From contig NC_044278.2 of assembly GCF_004027225.2 (NCBI RefSeq), positions 3,100,001-3,164,000 of the forward strand: a stretch of DNA of 64,000 nucleotides, written 5' to 3'. Below are positions 24,154 to 47,814 of the stretch, in pieces; position 1 is the first letter of the stretch, and each line of letters starts with the position of its first letter. The position numbers were made by a program, and so were the translations under genes. This DNA comes from Strigops habroptila. Its lineage: Eukaryota > Chordata > Aves > Psittaciformes > Psittacidae. Below the pieces are notes generated by a model that made no database searches, was not told the DNA's origin, and worked only from the letters and a program-made list of their open reading frames with translations.

Positions 24154-27100
24154 TCTGTTTGTAAGACAGGGATGAGGACAGAGACAGGAATATTGGACTT
24201 TGGGCGCCTAAATCCTTTTTGTTGGTGTTCAATGACTAATAGCCCCAAATTACTCCAATACCTTTTCAGAAATGAGTAGTGAGCTTCAGTGGAAGAAAAA
24301 GCTCCCTCAGAATAGAACAGAATAGTTTTCTCAGGGCTACTCTCATACTTCTACAGCTTTAAAAAAAATAAAATAAAAAAATATACATGAGGGAGGTATT
24401 GATGAACAGTAGTTTCAGCCAATGAAACTAGAATGCTCCAGGCTGAAATCTCCTAAAAGCAAAAATGCTCAGTTGCAAGCTATCTCCACAGCCCAGATCA
24501 CCAGACGGCAATTAGTTTCTCAGGCACTCACTCTTCCTTCCATCTTCCTGATGGATATTTCATCTGAGTTCATGCTCTCCTCCCTCGCCTTCCCTTCACC
24601 TCTCTGCCTCTCTTTCCAATAAGGCTGTGATCTGTCACAGACTCTCAGTGGACAAGACCTATACATCCCATCACTGTCATAGCCAGTTACACTAGACAGG
24701 CCAGGATGAAAAGCGGTTTGGAAGGGAGAGAAGCCGTCATGCTTCAGGGCATAGACTTGAACTCTAACCAAGGAAGAGAGATGAAGGAGGGCTTTGGGCC
24801 AGGCAGGGAGAAAAATTTACTCAGGGCAGGTTATTCCATAATTACCCACTTAAACTTTCTTTATACCTTCTGAGATGCATCTGGTTCTGGCCAACATCAG
24901 ACACAGAAGGGGTGGATCACTGGCCTAGGAGGGGAATGAGTTTCTTCATTCTTTTTGCCGGGGCACTGAGTTTATAACGTCTTCTGAAACTGCAGTGAAA
25001 TCCCTTGCCAAGCATGACCCTTGCTCTGCCAGTGATAGCCAAAACCCCTTCCCCTAGCCCCATCCTTCACACTTCCACAAGCAACACAGACAGAAGCCAG
25101 TACAAAGCCAGGTCAAGATGATAAGAACAAAGCCTTGAAGACTGCTTTCAGATACCAGCTTTACTTCAACAGAGGAGGAAATTTTCAAAGAGGTGAACTC
25201 TTTCTGCCTCTTTCTCAGGCAGGAGTCTCCTGGGAGGAGAAGAAAACAGCTTTCATTTTAGCGAGTCATGATATTTATGGCCCTTTTATGGGTTTTGTTT
25301 GAAAATATAAAAGTAGATGGACTTAAATCTGTTTCAAAAGAGAGGAGATGGGAAGGGGAGAGACAGAGCATATGAAGGGCATGCAGGTCTGAATCATCTG
25401 CCCATGTTCAAAAGAGGATCAAACACCTTCTTTGTTTTAATATGGACCCCTTCTGCCAGTCATGAGGATAATGTCTGACCTTTTCTTGCATAGACCCTTT
25501 TATCCCTAATGACTTACAAATTTTCTATGTACACTACCACCAAGAACACTCACCTTGGGATGAAACATGACAACTATTAAATTATGCAGCCGCAGCACCA
25601 TGCAACAGTTCAGGTGGGATTGCCCCCAGAAGCAGACTTTCAGATCACATCTCCTGCAGAAATGAAAGCTTTATACTGTATTGCTGAGGGGCAACTGTCA
25701 GCTTCTGCTTGCTCACACACCAGAGTCTCATGTGGGCTTTTATCCGTCCTATTTGTGGTGTCTGTTCAGCAACTGAGGTTGCACCCTTTTGAGGGCCTCC
25801 TGCTTTTCAAATGTGGAATCTCCTCTGACCCTTTGCCTCTAGGCAACACTTTTGATCCAATTCACAGACTAAGGAGCACATGCCTTGCACAATTATTGAG
25901 GGAGGGAAGTTTAAGTTGAAGAACTGGGGTTTGCATTTAGTTTTGAATGTAGTTAGGCCCATGGTCATTTTATCTGCTCTGGGAATGAACCTTCATAGGT
26001 TGTGGCAGCTACCAGGAAATCTCCATGAGCAAAATGTACAAAGCTCCCCATTAATTGGTAGTTCCATAAGGGCTGTTGTGGTTTCACAGAGCTCTCCTCT
26101 CAAGCAAGGAGGGAGAGATGTCCTGCAAAACTAATGAACAGCTTTCAACTGGATCTGAGTTCAGCATGTATGAACTCAGTACGGAGTCACTGCAAAGAAC
26201 CAAACTGCTGGGATGGTCCATGATGGTCCAGTTGCAATGTTTAATACCACTTGGTTGCGAGCTGCATCTTTCTTTGATATGGTGCCCTGCAGTAATCAAA
26301 TGGAAAGATCACAAATAGCATATCTCTAAAATTAGGTATGTTCCTGGCAGGACCTGACCTGAAGCATGTAGCTACCTGGCCAGTTCTAAACAGTTCTTGC
26401 CACCATGGTTATTTTCTAGTATCACTCAGAAGTCCAAAAAGACTCTTTAGACATTGAGCTCCAGGTAGATGCTGTTGGTAGCTGGATGATGCTACAAAAA
26501 TGATCAGTTCCTTCAAGTATTTCTGTGTTTTAACTAGTATCATCCACGTCTTGGTTCAGTTTTATGCCTGCACACATGCCCTTCTGACTGGAGTCATCCT
26601 TTCTTTCATGGTTACTTGTGCAGAGTCCTTGGTAAGTTTGAATCAGGTTTGAAGATTTATTGATCTGGCCTTGTCCATTCTGTGGTGTGCTCTCTGATTT
26701 AATTTAATGACCGTAAAGCATTCAGGTATGTTGGCATGAAGGGTGCACTGGAAAAAAATAGGTGATTGATTGATTGATTGATTGATTATGTAGAGGCTTT
26801 ATTCTCTCCATAGTTAACAATGAAGCTAGTTTTCCATTGTACATTTGTGTCATCCAGGGCATACATATCTGAAGTAAACCAGTCTGCCTGCAGGTATGAA
26901 TCATACGTGGAAGCAGTTACACTCTCGAGTAATGAATAAATTTGTCTGTTTTAATGATACATGCAAATAAAAATCTTTGAAATGCAGTGCAGAGGGGATG
27001 GTTCAAAGCATAGACAGGATATCCCTTCTCCTGCTCTCTAAGACAGTTTTCATGTCACCACACCAGGATTGCTTGGCATGGACATCCCAACATTTACTTT

Positions 27101-28599
27101 AACCTGTTGGTCCTGGGAAGATCTGAATTCATATTGTTGCCTGCTTTTATAAGTCACAAGTAATATTTCCTCTTTTTATCTGTGTGTACGTGCTGTGGCA
27201 TGGGAACAGCAGTCACAGGAAAACTCCAAGCTCAGAAGCTGCTGAATGGTTGTAACAGGGGGATAGATTAAATCAGCTCCTGAATACGCTGAAATGTACC
27301 AAAGAACAAAAGGCAGTCTGGAAATAGAAAAAAGAAAAAAGGGGAGGATTCTTCCATGTCCAAAAAATTTCTGTTCCTAGGAGCAGCCAAAAATGGCAGG
27401 GGGTTCATTTAAGCGGATTATGCTGGTATTGGTAATACACAACCTAAATACACAACCTCTCTCCATTTTTTACACGAAGAACAATGTAACACATCTTCAT
27501 GGCATTTAAATCCTTACTCCTGGGCAAGTAAGTTAGCACCCTGCTTTGATGACTGCGGCAATGCACACACCATTTAGAGCTATGCTCCCACCTCCGTAGA
27601 GAACTATTTGTTACGTATAGTTCCAATTTTGTAAGTTTTCTTCACAATTAGAACAGCCAGAGATTTAACCCACTTTCATTTTTCTAGATGACAGGTGAAA
27701 TTCCAGAGAATACGCAGGTAGCTCACAAAGAGATTTTGCTGGAGTACATGAACACGCAGTGTCTGTTTCCAAGCCCTAGACTATATTAAGCACATTCTTT
27801 CTGCATCAATGTTGGACTGTCTATAAATTTAGGAAGGTCATGGCTACTGTGTTTTGATGTTATAATGTCTGTATTGAATGTATTCCAGCTGAATCCTTTA
27901 AGGACTAGCTCTCCACTACAGCTAACGTGTAAGCATTTCTCAAGGAGCTGTGAAAGAAGGAAAATGGTGCTAAACTCCTTTGAAAATTATCCAGGCTAAA
28001 CTAGTGCCGCACGCAATAAATCACACTGCTCTGAAAATCCTAGATGGGGGGAATGGGCCATGGCCCCACACCTATCAGCGTTATGATGCAGAATGCAGCT
28101 GTTAACACCAGGAATAACTTATTTCTCATTTCTGCTTCCTTCCAAACTTGCTTCTGCCACATTGAATTCCCAGTCTAGCACAGATGTCCTTTTATCATCT
28201 CTCTCTTACTAACGTCTCTCACCCTTTCCATTTCTCCCAGTCCCCTTCACATTTCTCACCAACCTGGAATTTCTGTAAATCCCACCATCTCCTTCCTTCC
28301 CACAGCAGCTCCCCCATTACCTTTCCCCAGATTTTTATACATCTAAACAAATTAATGTTTTGCATTAGCCTCCTCAGCTTACACACATATCCTACTGTCT
28401 CCATCCAGTGCAGGTCCCCTTCTTCATTTGCCTGTTGTCTTCAGAGCTCTTTTTGAACACTCATGTCCTACCTGTCCAGCTTTCATCACTTTCTTACTCC
28501 TTACTTTCATCACTTTGTTACTCTTTACTTCACTCAGACCAGCTTCAAATGGGTTTCTCTCTCATGTATCCCTCCACATATGCTGAGTTTCTACATTGT
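24154..28599. other. Intergenic sequence without recognised gene
   Basis: Only short ORFs are present, and none shows family features or plausible splice partners. A (TGAT)n microsatellite sits at about 26,763-26,788. Nothing else is supported. Confidence 0.6.
26763..26788. repeat. (TGAT)n microsatellite
   Basis: About six uninterrupted copies of the tetranucleotide tgat, in intergenic DNA. Its length is probably polymorphic. Confidence 0.92.
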
Positions 28600-29425
28600 T
28601 CAAAGGACCTTAAGGAAACAGAGTAGTAGAAATGAGAGGCTGGCTGTGAAAAAATGCAGAAGGACTTGATGAGACTGAGCGCTAAGATGGCAGATGAAAT
28701 CCAAGGCTAATAAATGTAAAGCATTACACATAAGAAAACTTAACTTATGAAATGATGATCTCAGAGCTGACCATTGCCATCCAGCAACCATATTTTGTGT
28801 ATAAAATAAATATACACTGGATACTGTGTGAGGATTTGGTCCCTCGTCTCAAACACAACAAAGCAGAACTGGAAAGGGTTCGGAGAAGAACAGCCAGGAT
28901 AATCAGAAACATGGAGCAGCCCCCATACGAGGAATAAGTAATCCGGGCTGAGAAACAGAGAGCTAAGGATGGGGCACAATGATAGAACGGGGTGAAATCT
29001 TGTGGGGCACATAGATACTAACTAGAGATTATCTTGGCATTAAAGGAGGCTAACGGGCAGCGCGTTCAGAACAGACAAAAAGGAGATGGCTCAGCATTCA
29101 GTGTAGAATAAGTTGTGGGACTTTTTGCTACAAGAGATCACCGAGGCTAGCGGGTACAAGGCTATAATGGCTATAACTCAAAAATTACTAGGCACCTCCA
29201 TAGAAGGAAAATCTATCAAGGGCTATTAAATACAAAAATATCACATCTGGCTCAGGAAGTCCTTGAGTTGCAAATGATTAGAAACTGGAAGATCATGCTG
29301 GGGAAATATCACTTTATATTCTTCCCTAGGTATTTAGTGTTGTTCTCTGTCAGAGACAGGATATTGAGCCAGGTGGACCTTTGGTCTGACCCCATACAGC
29401 CTTTTTGATGTTCCTGTGTTTATAT
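28600..29425 (+). mobile_element. Old, degraded CR1-type LINE fragment
   Basis: The left part resembles CR1 reverse-transcriptase sequence around a block reading gatggcagatgaaatccaag followed by aaatgtaaagcattacacat. The right end has the old CR1 3' signature ggtggacctttggtctgacc followed by a ttttgatgttcctgtgttt tail. The copy is full of stops and indels and is far more diverged than the other CR1 pieces here, so it probably belongs to an ancient subfamily shared with other reptiles. The boundaries are approximate. Confidence 0.72.
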
Positions 29426-31800
29426 TCTTAACTGACTGTATGGATGCTCCTTGCACTTTCACCTTCCGCTATACAATGCCAAAAAAACCCCTTCTGCCTA
29501 CAGCAGCAAACTGAGGCTGAGCAAAAATACCGGTCCCAGTGCATTTTTGCTGGAAAATCCTTCCTAAATACTTACCTGCTCTTTTAATCTAGTTTTAAGA
29601 CCAGCATCATAGCTGAAAAACCGTTCACTCTGCAGCTCTGGTCACCTGAAACAATCTGTGCAGACTTCTCCCCTTTCACCGATTCCCTATCTCCTTCTAA
29701 ATTCTCATCTTAAAACCTGACTTTGTAGCCTGCCTTCAACCTCTCCATTTCTGTCTCTCCTGGTTATTGGTCTTATGACTGAATGCTTTAATATTTTCAC
29801 CATGCAAGGTCTTTATGTCACTGTTTCATGTAATTTATACCTGTGAGCTGGAGCCTTTCCCATCTTGCTTTCAAGCACAGGCCATACACAGACTGCATGG
29901 AGTCCAAAATGATCCCCACCCCCTTATTGCTTTGGGGGTTTGGCTTTATTAACAAGGATATAAGCAATAAGAAAATAAAGTTCAGCTATTTCTAAGGCTT
30001 CTCCCTCATGACTGCTCAGCCAGCATCTTAGATGGCCTCTCCCCAGCAAACCATTTTTATCTCCCTTTTACACAAGTGAACTAATAAGCCACCTACCTCA
30101 GTGAGTCAGCAGAACCCACTTAACCCTTTCCCAGAAGGGTCAAAACTTGCTATCAGGATGGTTTGGCTCAGGCTTGTTACAGAACCATATTCTGCCCCTC
30201 GGTCTTGAATAATTTATTTGTGCGACAGACCTAGACCTGTTTAAATGAAAATGCTACCCAAACAAAGGCTGTGCTGTACAGTGCAAAATGAAACCAATTA
30301 CTACATCATATAATGCTCGTCTTTTACAGTGTAAGATGCCCCCTACAGTACTGCAGAGAACAGCAGCCAGGCATAGTAGGAAGCCGGAGAGAGATTTTTC
30401 CAAGGGAACCAGCCTTTGATAAAAAGTAAACTCAGTGTCAGAAGCTATTGCACACTTCCACTTTGATCCATTAAAACTTAAGACCTTTTCTAGACTGAAA
30501 TTAAAGCAGGCTCCAAATATGCATATGCATATTTGTTGTTGTCCACAGAGCAACCTGACCAGGAATGAAGAAAAGAGGAAAATGCGTATCCTAACACACA
30601 TTGCAGAAATTCAATAGAAAGTCTCAGAATGTGGATCAAAGCCTGGAATTCCACTACTTTAAAAAATACAACTGGCAGAAGCATGCAGAAACAAGAGATG
30701 CATTGCATTATATATTATATTGCAGTAGAAGTGAATTAGAAGCCTTATAGCATCTCTGGATGCCTGAAACACAAACAAGACCATGTTTCCTTATGTCTTC
30801 GAAAATGTAATCTGAGTTTACTCAAAAAACCACAAAAAAACCCCGAACTCCTCAGCAAAAAAAAGAACCCACGCAAGTAAAATATGTTCTTTCTCTTATT
30901 TTCCTACCCCTGTTATTGTTCAATCACCTGATTTTGAGACTCCATTCACCTGAAAATAAGTAGCTATCATTTACCCTAGTTCTGGCTGTCAGAAAGAGTC
31001 ATCTTTATCTTCAGAGAAGCAGGGATAATGCCTAATCAGTGAGTTATAGTTGAGAGAAATGATTCTAAGTTTAGGAAAATTGGCAGCTGCATTTTGTTAT
31101 CAGTAACCATTATTTAGATAGCATTGCTGATGTGCGTAGCGTCATACAGACAAGGACAAAGACCAGGCCCTCGCCCTGTGGAGCTTACTGTCTATATTAC
31201 ACAATTAAAACAGAGAGAGGTACTAACGTAATAGTAATAGTGAGCTCTAAGCATCACGGTGGGAGGGAGAAGAGATGGCAAGAAAGGCAAAGCTTTCTGT
31301 GAGAGAGCAATACCGCATCATCCCTCCATTGTTGTTTCATACTCAGCTCTGCCAGAGCGTTTTGTTGTTTCAAAATACAGCCTGTGCAGGGGAGGGAGCA
31401 GATAATTCCAGAGTAGAAATCAGGAGAAACTGGCTGGGGTATTTATGAAAGAGGTGAAGGACATGGACTGGTGACAGAGTTGGGTGCTTTGGTGCATCAA
31501 AGATGCAATGTCACACAAGCCACGCAAGTGATACTGTGGCAGGCCCGGCAGGTCGTGTCACATAAGCTCACCAGGGTTCTGCAGGGCATGGAAAGACCTC
31601 AGGCTCTCAACTTGGTGTACTCAGTTAACGTGGAGACTGTGCTCCTTCTACCCACTCTGCAAAATGGGCTCTGTACCTCATGATACCAGCAACATGTTAA
31701 TGTAACACGCCGGCTAAACCTACCATCTCCTAAAAACGAGCTTCCAAGTCCCACATTCAACAAATGCAACTATTTGTCCTTACGTGCATGGTGCCTTCTG
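29426..31800. other. Intergenic sequence between an old CR1 and the STYXL2 3' end
   Basis: No gene is recognised; ORFs are short and unlinked. The notable element is a perfect palindrome near 30,514-30,535. Confidence 0.6.
30514..30535. promoter_or_regulatory. Perfect 22-bp palindrome containing a POU-dimer (MORE) sequence
   Basis: Every base pairs with its mirror partner across the 22 positions. The central 12 bases (30,519-30,530) are ATGCATATGCAT, which is the MORE palindrome bound by homodimers of Oct-1/Oct-2 class POU factors. The flanks extend the symmetry with AAAT/ATTT. It lies between the STYXL2 3' end and the POU2F1 upstream region. The symmetry is seen; any POU binding is inferred. 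Confidence 0.5.
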
Positions 31801-31823
31801 CCAATGCTTTAGTTGTACATCAT

Positions 31824-31829
31824 TTTATT
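31824..31829 (-). terminator. STYXL2: Candidate STYXL2 poly(A) signal
   Basis: AATAAA occurs on the minus strand about 0.9 kb past the STYXL2 stop codon. It was the first canonical hexamer I noticed downstream of the stop. Cleavage would fall near 31,800-31,815. Transcript data would be needed to confirm the end. Confidence 0.4.
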
Positions 31830-32740
31830 ATGAGGTCAGTTTCTGTATTATTCTTTTAAGGCAATCATGTTGAAAATTAATACAGGACAATCTGACTATA
31901 GACATAAAACCCCAGACTCAGCTGAGCTGCATACAGTACTTCAGCTAACCTAACACTAATCCTAACTCTAACTCCATCTCTTTAACTACATCAGAACGAA
32001 AGTTTTAGACAGCATTTATATCACTGCATTTTTCCTTTGTTGACCCAAAAATATTAGCAGGAACCAGCCATACTGGAGCAGAGAAGATTCCATCTAATAG
32101 AAAACAATGGTACCACAGGAATACATTCATTACTGCATTGAACTTCTGAAAAGATAGCGGCATCTTCTTTTTTCTAGTATTCAACTTTGCTTCTGCTACT
32201 TAGTGAAGCAAAACAGTACATGTATTCCCCTGAACTGTCTTATTTCTGTAGACATCCATAAGACTGGTGCAGAAAATGGAGCCTACCTGGCAGTATCTTC
32301 TCAGTGGTATAAAGTAAAATTGATTAAGAGAGAAACATTTTCCAAGTTCCTCGAAAAGGCTGTTGGCTTCTTCCATTTATGATCAAAAAGATCCTAGAAA
32401 AAATATGTCCACTCTTTAACGAGACTAGGAAATTGAAATAACCAAAATGGGATGCGATTGGTCTTTTGACTTGAGGTGCTTTTGCTACTGAAACATCGTC
32501 TGGCTCCTAATGGCTTCTAACATTGTGCTCCTACCTACATTGATCATTTAATACTAGCATCTTCTTTCTGACAAACCACAAACACTTCCAAAACTTGACC
32601 TCTTCCCTTTATCGCTTTTGATTAAGAATAGAACTATCTGCAGGAAATGCCCTACAAACCACAAAGGATTATCAGAAATATAATGATGAGTGATTCAGGG
32701 ACTCTGTGGCTCTGCTTGCGTTTCTATAATCTCATCTTGG
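31830..32740 (-). other. STYXL2: Presumed 3' UTR of STYXL2
   Basis: Non-coding sequence between the STYXL2 stop codon and the first noticed AATAAA on the same strand. No coding similarity is seen. A degenerate CCTAA-like stretch lies at about 31,945-31,973. The length is inferred from the poly(A) signal only. Confidence 0.4.
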
Positions 32741-43639
<10,899 letters not shown>

Positions 43640-44735
43640 AAGCAGACCAGCTGGACTTCTGCAAGGTTTTTGATACGGTTCCCCACAACATTCTTGCCTC
43701 TAATTTGGAGAGAGTTGGAGTTGTTGGCTAATGAATTGGCTGGATGGCTGCATCCAGTCACAGCCAACAGCTCGGTGTCCAAATGCAGATCGCTAACAAG
43801 CGGTGTCCCTCAGGTTTCTGTACTGAGGCCAGTACTGTTCAATATATTAATTAATGACAGAGACAGTGGGACTGTGTGCACCCTCGGAAATTCTGTGGAT
43901 GACACCAAGCTTAGTGATGCAGTTGATCTGGTAGAGGGAAGGGATGCCATCCAGGATAACATGGACAGGCTTGAGGAGTGCGCCCATGTGAGCCTCATGA
44001 GGTTCAACAAGGCCAAGTGCGAGGTCCTGCACCTGTGTCAGGGCAATCCCCAACAGCAGTGCAGTCTGGGGGATGCAGGGATTGAGAGCAGACCTGCACA
44101 AAAGGACTGAGGACACTGGTGGATGAAAAACTGGATGTGAACCAGCAACATGCTTTGCAGCCCAGAAAGCCAACCGTATGCCGGGCTGCATCAAAAGGAG
44201 TGTGATTCTCCCCCTCTACTCTGCTCTTGTGAGATCTCACCTGCAGCACTGCATCCAGCTCTGGAGCTCCCAGTACAAGACATGGACCTGTCAGAGAAGG
44301 CCCAGGGGAGGGACACCAAAATGGTGAGAGGGCTGGAGCACCTCTCCTATAGAGAAAGGCTGAGAGAGCTGGGATTCTTCAGCCTAGAGAAGAGAAGGCT
44401 CTGAGGAGACCTTACTGCAGCCCTTCAGTACTTAAATACTACAAAAAAGACGGAGACACACTTTTTACCAGGGCCTGTAGCGACAGGGTAGATTTAGATT
44501 AGACATGAAGAAGAAATTCTTTACTATGAGGATGGTGAGACACTGAACAGGTTGCCCAGAGACGGCTGGGCATGCCCCAGCACTGAAGTGTTCAAGGTCA
44601 GGTTGGAAGAGGTTTTGAGCAACCTGGTCTAGTGAAAAATGCCCATGCTCGTGGCAGGGGAGTTAGACCAGATAACCTTGAAAGGTACCTTCTGACCCAA
44701 ACCATTCTGTGGTTCTATGGTTGTATGATCAGCTG
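43640..44735 (+). mobile_element. CR1 LINE, 3' half with decayed reverse-transcriptase gene
   Basis: About 1.1 kb in forward orientation. The open stretch 43,670-44,110 encodes the end of a CR1 reverse transcriptase, with GVPQVSVLRPVLFNILIND and later RFNKAKCEVLHL. The upstream gacttctgcaaggtttttga belongs to the same domain in another frame. The 3' part has tttaccagggcctgtagcga, gttgcccagagacgg and the terminal ccaaaccattctgtggttct tail. Frameshifts and stops make it inactive, and it is 5' truncated. It lies in the STYXL2-GPA33 intergenic region. Confidence 0.93.
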
Positions 44736-47700
44736 ATTTTTGTCCTTGGAAGAGCTAAGACTGAGGTACACTCAGTTTTCTTTGATTTTCAAAGAGGAAA
44801 CCTTCAGTTCCCAACTCCTGACTTCCCAGCAAAGCTCATGAGCCAGGCTGGTCTGAGAGACAGACTAGATGAAAGCCTAACTGCTATTTACCTGTACTGG
44901 GAGCTCCAGTTCTGAGTCATGCAGTGACATCCCACTGTCGATTCCTTTTGCAAACAAACAAGCAAACAAGAAAGGAAGTAGAAAAGAGAATTGACCTATC
45001 TCATACTATAGATACCCTTGATGCTGCATCATGCTGTGTAAGGCCTGCATACCCCCCTTCCTTCAGACATGAGTGCTGCATCCCCACATGGGGATGGGGT
45101 TACATCTGTAGGGATGCCACATCACGGCAGGGAAGAGCTGTGAAACAGGCACTCAAGTCTTTGTGTTCTCATATCCTAGACTTGTGTTAATACAGTTACT
45201 GGGGTGAGCAAGTAGGAACAAGAGAAAGTGGTATACTGAATCTCAGGTGTCATGTGAAGGGGAGAAATGGATTACTGATTACAGGTTTGAAGACATCCAA
45301 GAGGGCGATGCAATTTTTAGCTGCTTCTGCAATGCAGTGCCACATATGTTATCAATTACTGCTAACTGAGGCAGAAAGTGATCTAAAGATATTTGCCCAT
45401 GGACTCCCTTATTATCAGAGAACAGAGTTTTCAAAGGACCCAACTGTTGTGGGAGCATGTATTCTATTGATATCCAATAAAAACTTTTAAGTCACTGAGC
45501 TGCTTCTGAAAATCCTGTTTGTGAACCTTTAGGATACAGCTGCAGCAGGGGATGATGGCTAGACCTGCAAGCCCTGCCATGCCCACCACAACTGTCCACA
45601 TGTAGAGATGCAGGTAGGATTGTGTACGTTGCAGAGTTGTGGAGAACACACAGACTGCGGGCAGCCTGGCAGCTCTTCCTCACGGCTTGTTACAAGTTGG
45701 TGCTTTTTGGGCTCAAGATGACCATGCAGAACAGAGGCAAGGGTGCTGGAAATCTTTGCTAATGAATGTATGTATGCACATGCAAACATAGCCGAAAGTA
45801 ACAAGCTGCAAGTGGTTGGGCATCTGTCATTGGTGATTAATATATCTATTCACAGATGAACCCAAACTGAATGTGGCCAGGTGCTGTCTTCTCAGGTGGG
45901 AATGATGGGATCTTGATTGAAGGTTCCTCTTTCTCAGTCTCAACAGGAGTTACTATCATTTAGTATTAGCACTATACTACCTACACATTAATCTTCACAG
46001 GCTTTTCTAGGAAAGCCTTATCTTAGTATGTATTTTTGGAAAGACAACGAAGCCACCCTAGTTTCATATTAAAGCTTTTTATGTCAATGACAGTTTCATC
46101 TAAATAAGCTAATAATAGCCCTGAAAAATCCTATATAGAGCAAAAAGATTCCCCAGATCTGCTGCCATCAGCAAAAATGTAAGGAGTTTCAGGGTTTGCA
46201 TTGCTCTTGGGTGAGTGTTGAAGAAGTTGATGTGTGTCGGCCTATGCTAAGACACAGGCTTGCGTTAGCACAAGTAGGGCCATGGCAAAGCCAACAAAAC
46301 TAACAAAAGCAATAAAGTGCATCTAAACAAGTGTCTTAATATCAGATTTATGTAAGTACCAGGTGTAGAAGCATATGAAGTATGTAGAGATATGAAGCAT
46401 CATATCTCTATGATGCCTAGGAAACCAGTCTTATTTAGCTGAGTCTCCAAACAAACAGAACATTATCTCAGCACCAACTTATCTGTAATGCAACTGAGTG
46501 GCTGATAGAGGCAGGGTAAAATTGTTCCCGCAGTGAATCATCTCCACACCAGTATTTCTACACAGACACCAGGTAAGGCAGCCTGCCCAAGTTATGGACT
46601 GTGAGGTGAGATCCAGTGCCTGTCCCTCCTCCCCAGCACAGTGGAACTAGACACATGCCAATATGCTTGGAGAGGATGCACCTTGTTACTTTTACAGTTA
46701 AATGACAAATTTATGTGAAAACAGGGCATTTGTTTCAGGGTTAATGTGCAGTGCTTAATTTGCATTGCTGGTATTTAGGTTACTAAACTCAGACCTGCTT
46801 TAGGTATTTGAGGAACTCCATATGCACTGTTTTCAGCTTAACTCTGCATGTTCTCTCTATTGTGGGTTTTTACTGGCAAGGTTAAGAAAACACACTAAAC
46901 ACCATGCATTTCTGCAAGCAGTGGGATTAAAAAGCCTGGTTTCCAATGGATATGTGTACTGCAGTCCAGGTGCCCCAGCACGATAAACACCCCTCGTGGA
47001 GCCACAGCTCTGGCCCCTGTGCCTGCTCACTGTACCACGTTTCCCTACCTGCCTGGCTGTGCAAAAGATGAGACAGACCATGGTCAGGTGCATCAGCTGC
47101 GCAACCATGGATTCTTGGAACGGAAAACAATGACCAATGCCTAAGAAGGACCATTAATTTAGATTTCTCTTTTATCCCAACTGATTGGGATTGCTGATTT
47201 TTATGGGACTGAAAGGAACCTCCCATCTTTAAGATTATGATCTGTCTGTCAAATTTAGCTAAAGTTGGTCAAGTGGGTTTTGAAATTATTGTGGAGAAGA
47301 GAGGGAAGAGATGTTGTATAAATGATAATGAAAGTCTTATTTCTGTGAAAAGGGTAACAGCAATTTTACCAAGTTGGTACAGAGTCTATCAGGGACTGTA
47401 ACCAAGCTCTTTCGGTGAATATTCAAAGCTGTTATGTAGAGAACTGAGAATTAACAGAGGGAAGTATGGTGCACAGTGGTGGCATTTCTGTCACTATCTC
47501 TGTTCATCAGGTTCAGTTAAAATATTAAACAGAAGCAAAATTGAAAGAGTGAAACCTAAAGATCACACAGCCTCTCCCTGGAGGCTGTGGGATAAAGTCA
47601 CAAAAAGCTTAAAGTCTTTAAAAGAGGTAAAAATTTAAGAAACTCATCCTTGTGAGGAACCTCTTCCTTTCAGGCTCCAGAGAGGAGAAAGGAGACTACT

Positions 47701-47814
47701 GACCTTGCCCCGGTTCTGTTTACATCTTAAGCCATTTGTGGTTAGCATTTAGAGGTCAGCAAGCTGGTTTTGGAAGAAGGCTCTCCTCTCTTTGCAGCGT
47801 CCTTGCCATCTCCT
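44736..47814. other. Intergenic sequence between two CR1 copies
   Basis: No recognised gene. The longest ORFs are under 100 codons and unlinked. Nothing further is supported. Confidence 0.6.

Noticed and set aside
43670-44110. A 146-codon ORF resembling a functional reverse-transcriptase gene
   Set aside because: It is a fragment of a 5'-truncated CR1 LINE, with upstream similarity in a different frame and a stop before the domain end; annotated as part of the mobile element.
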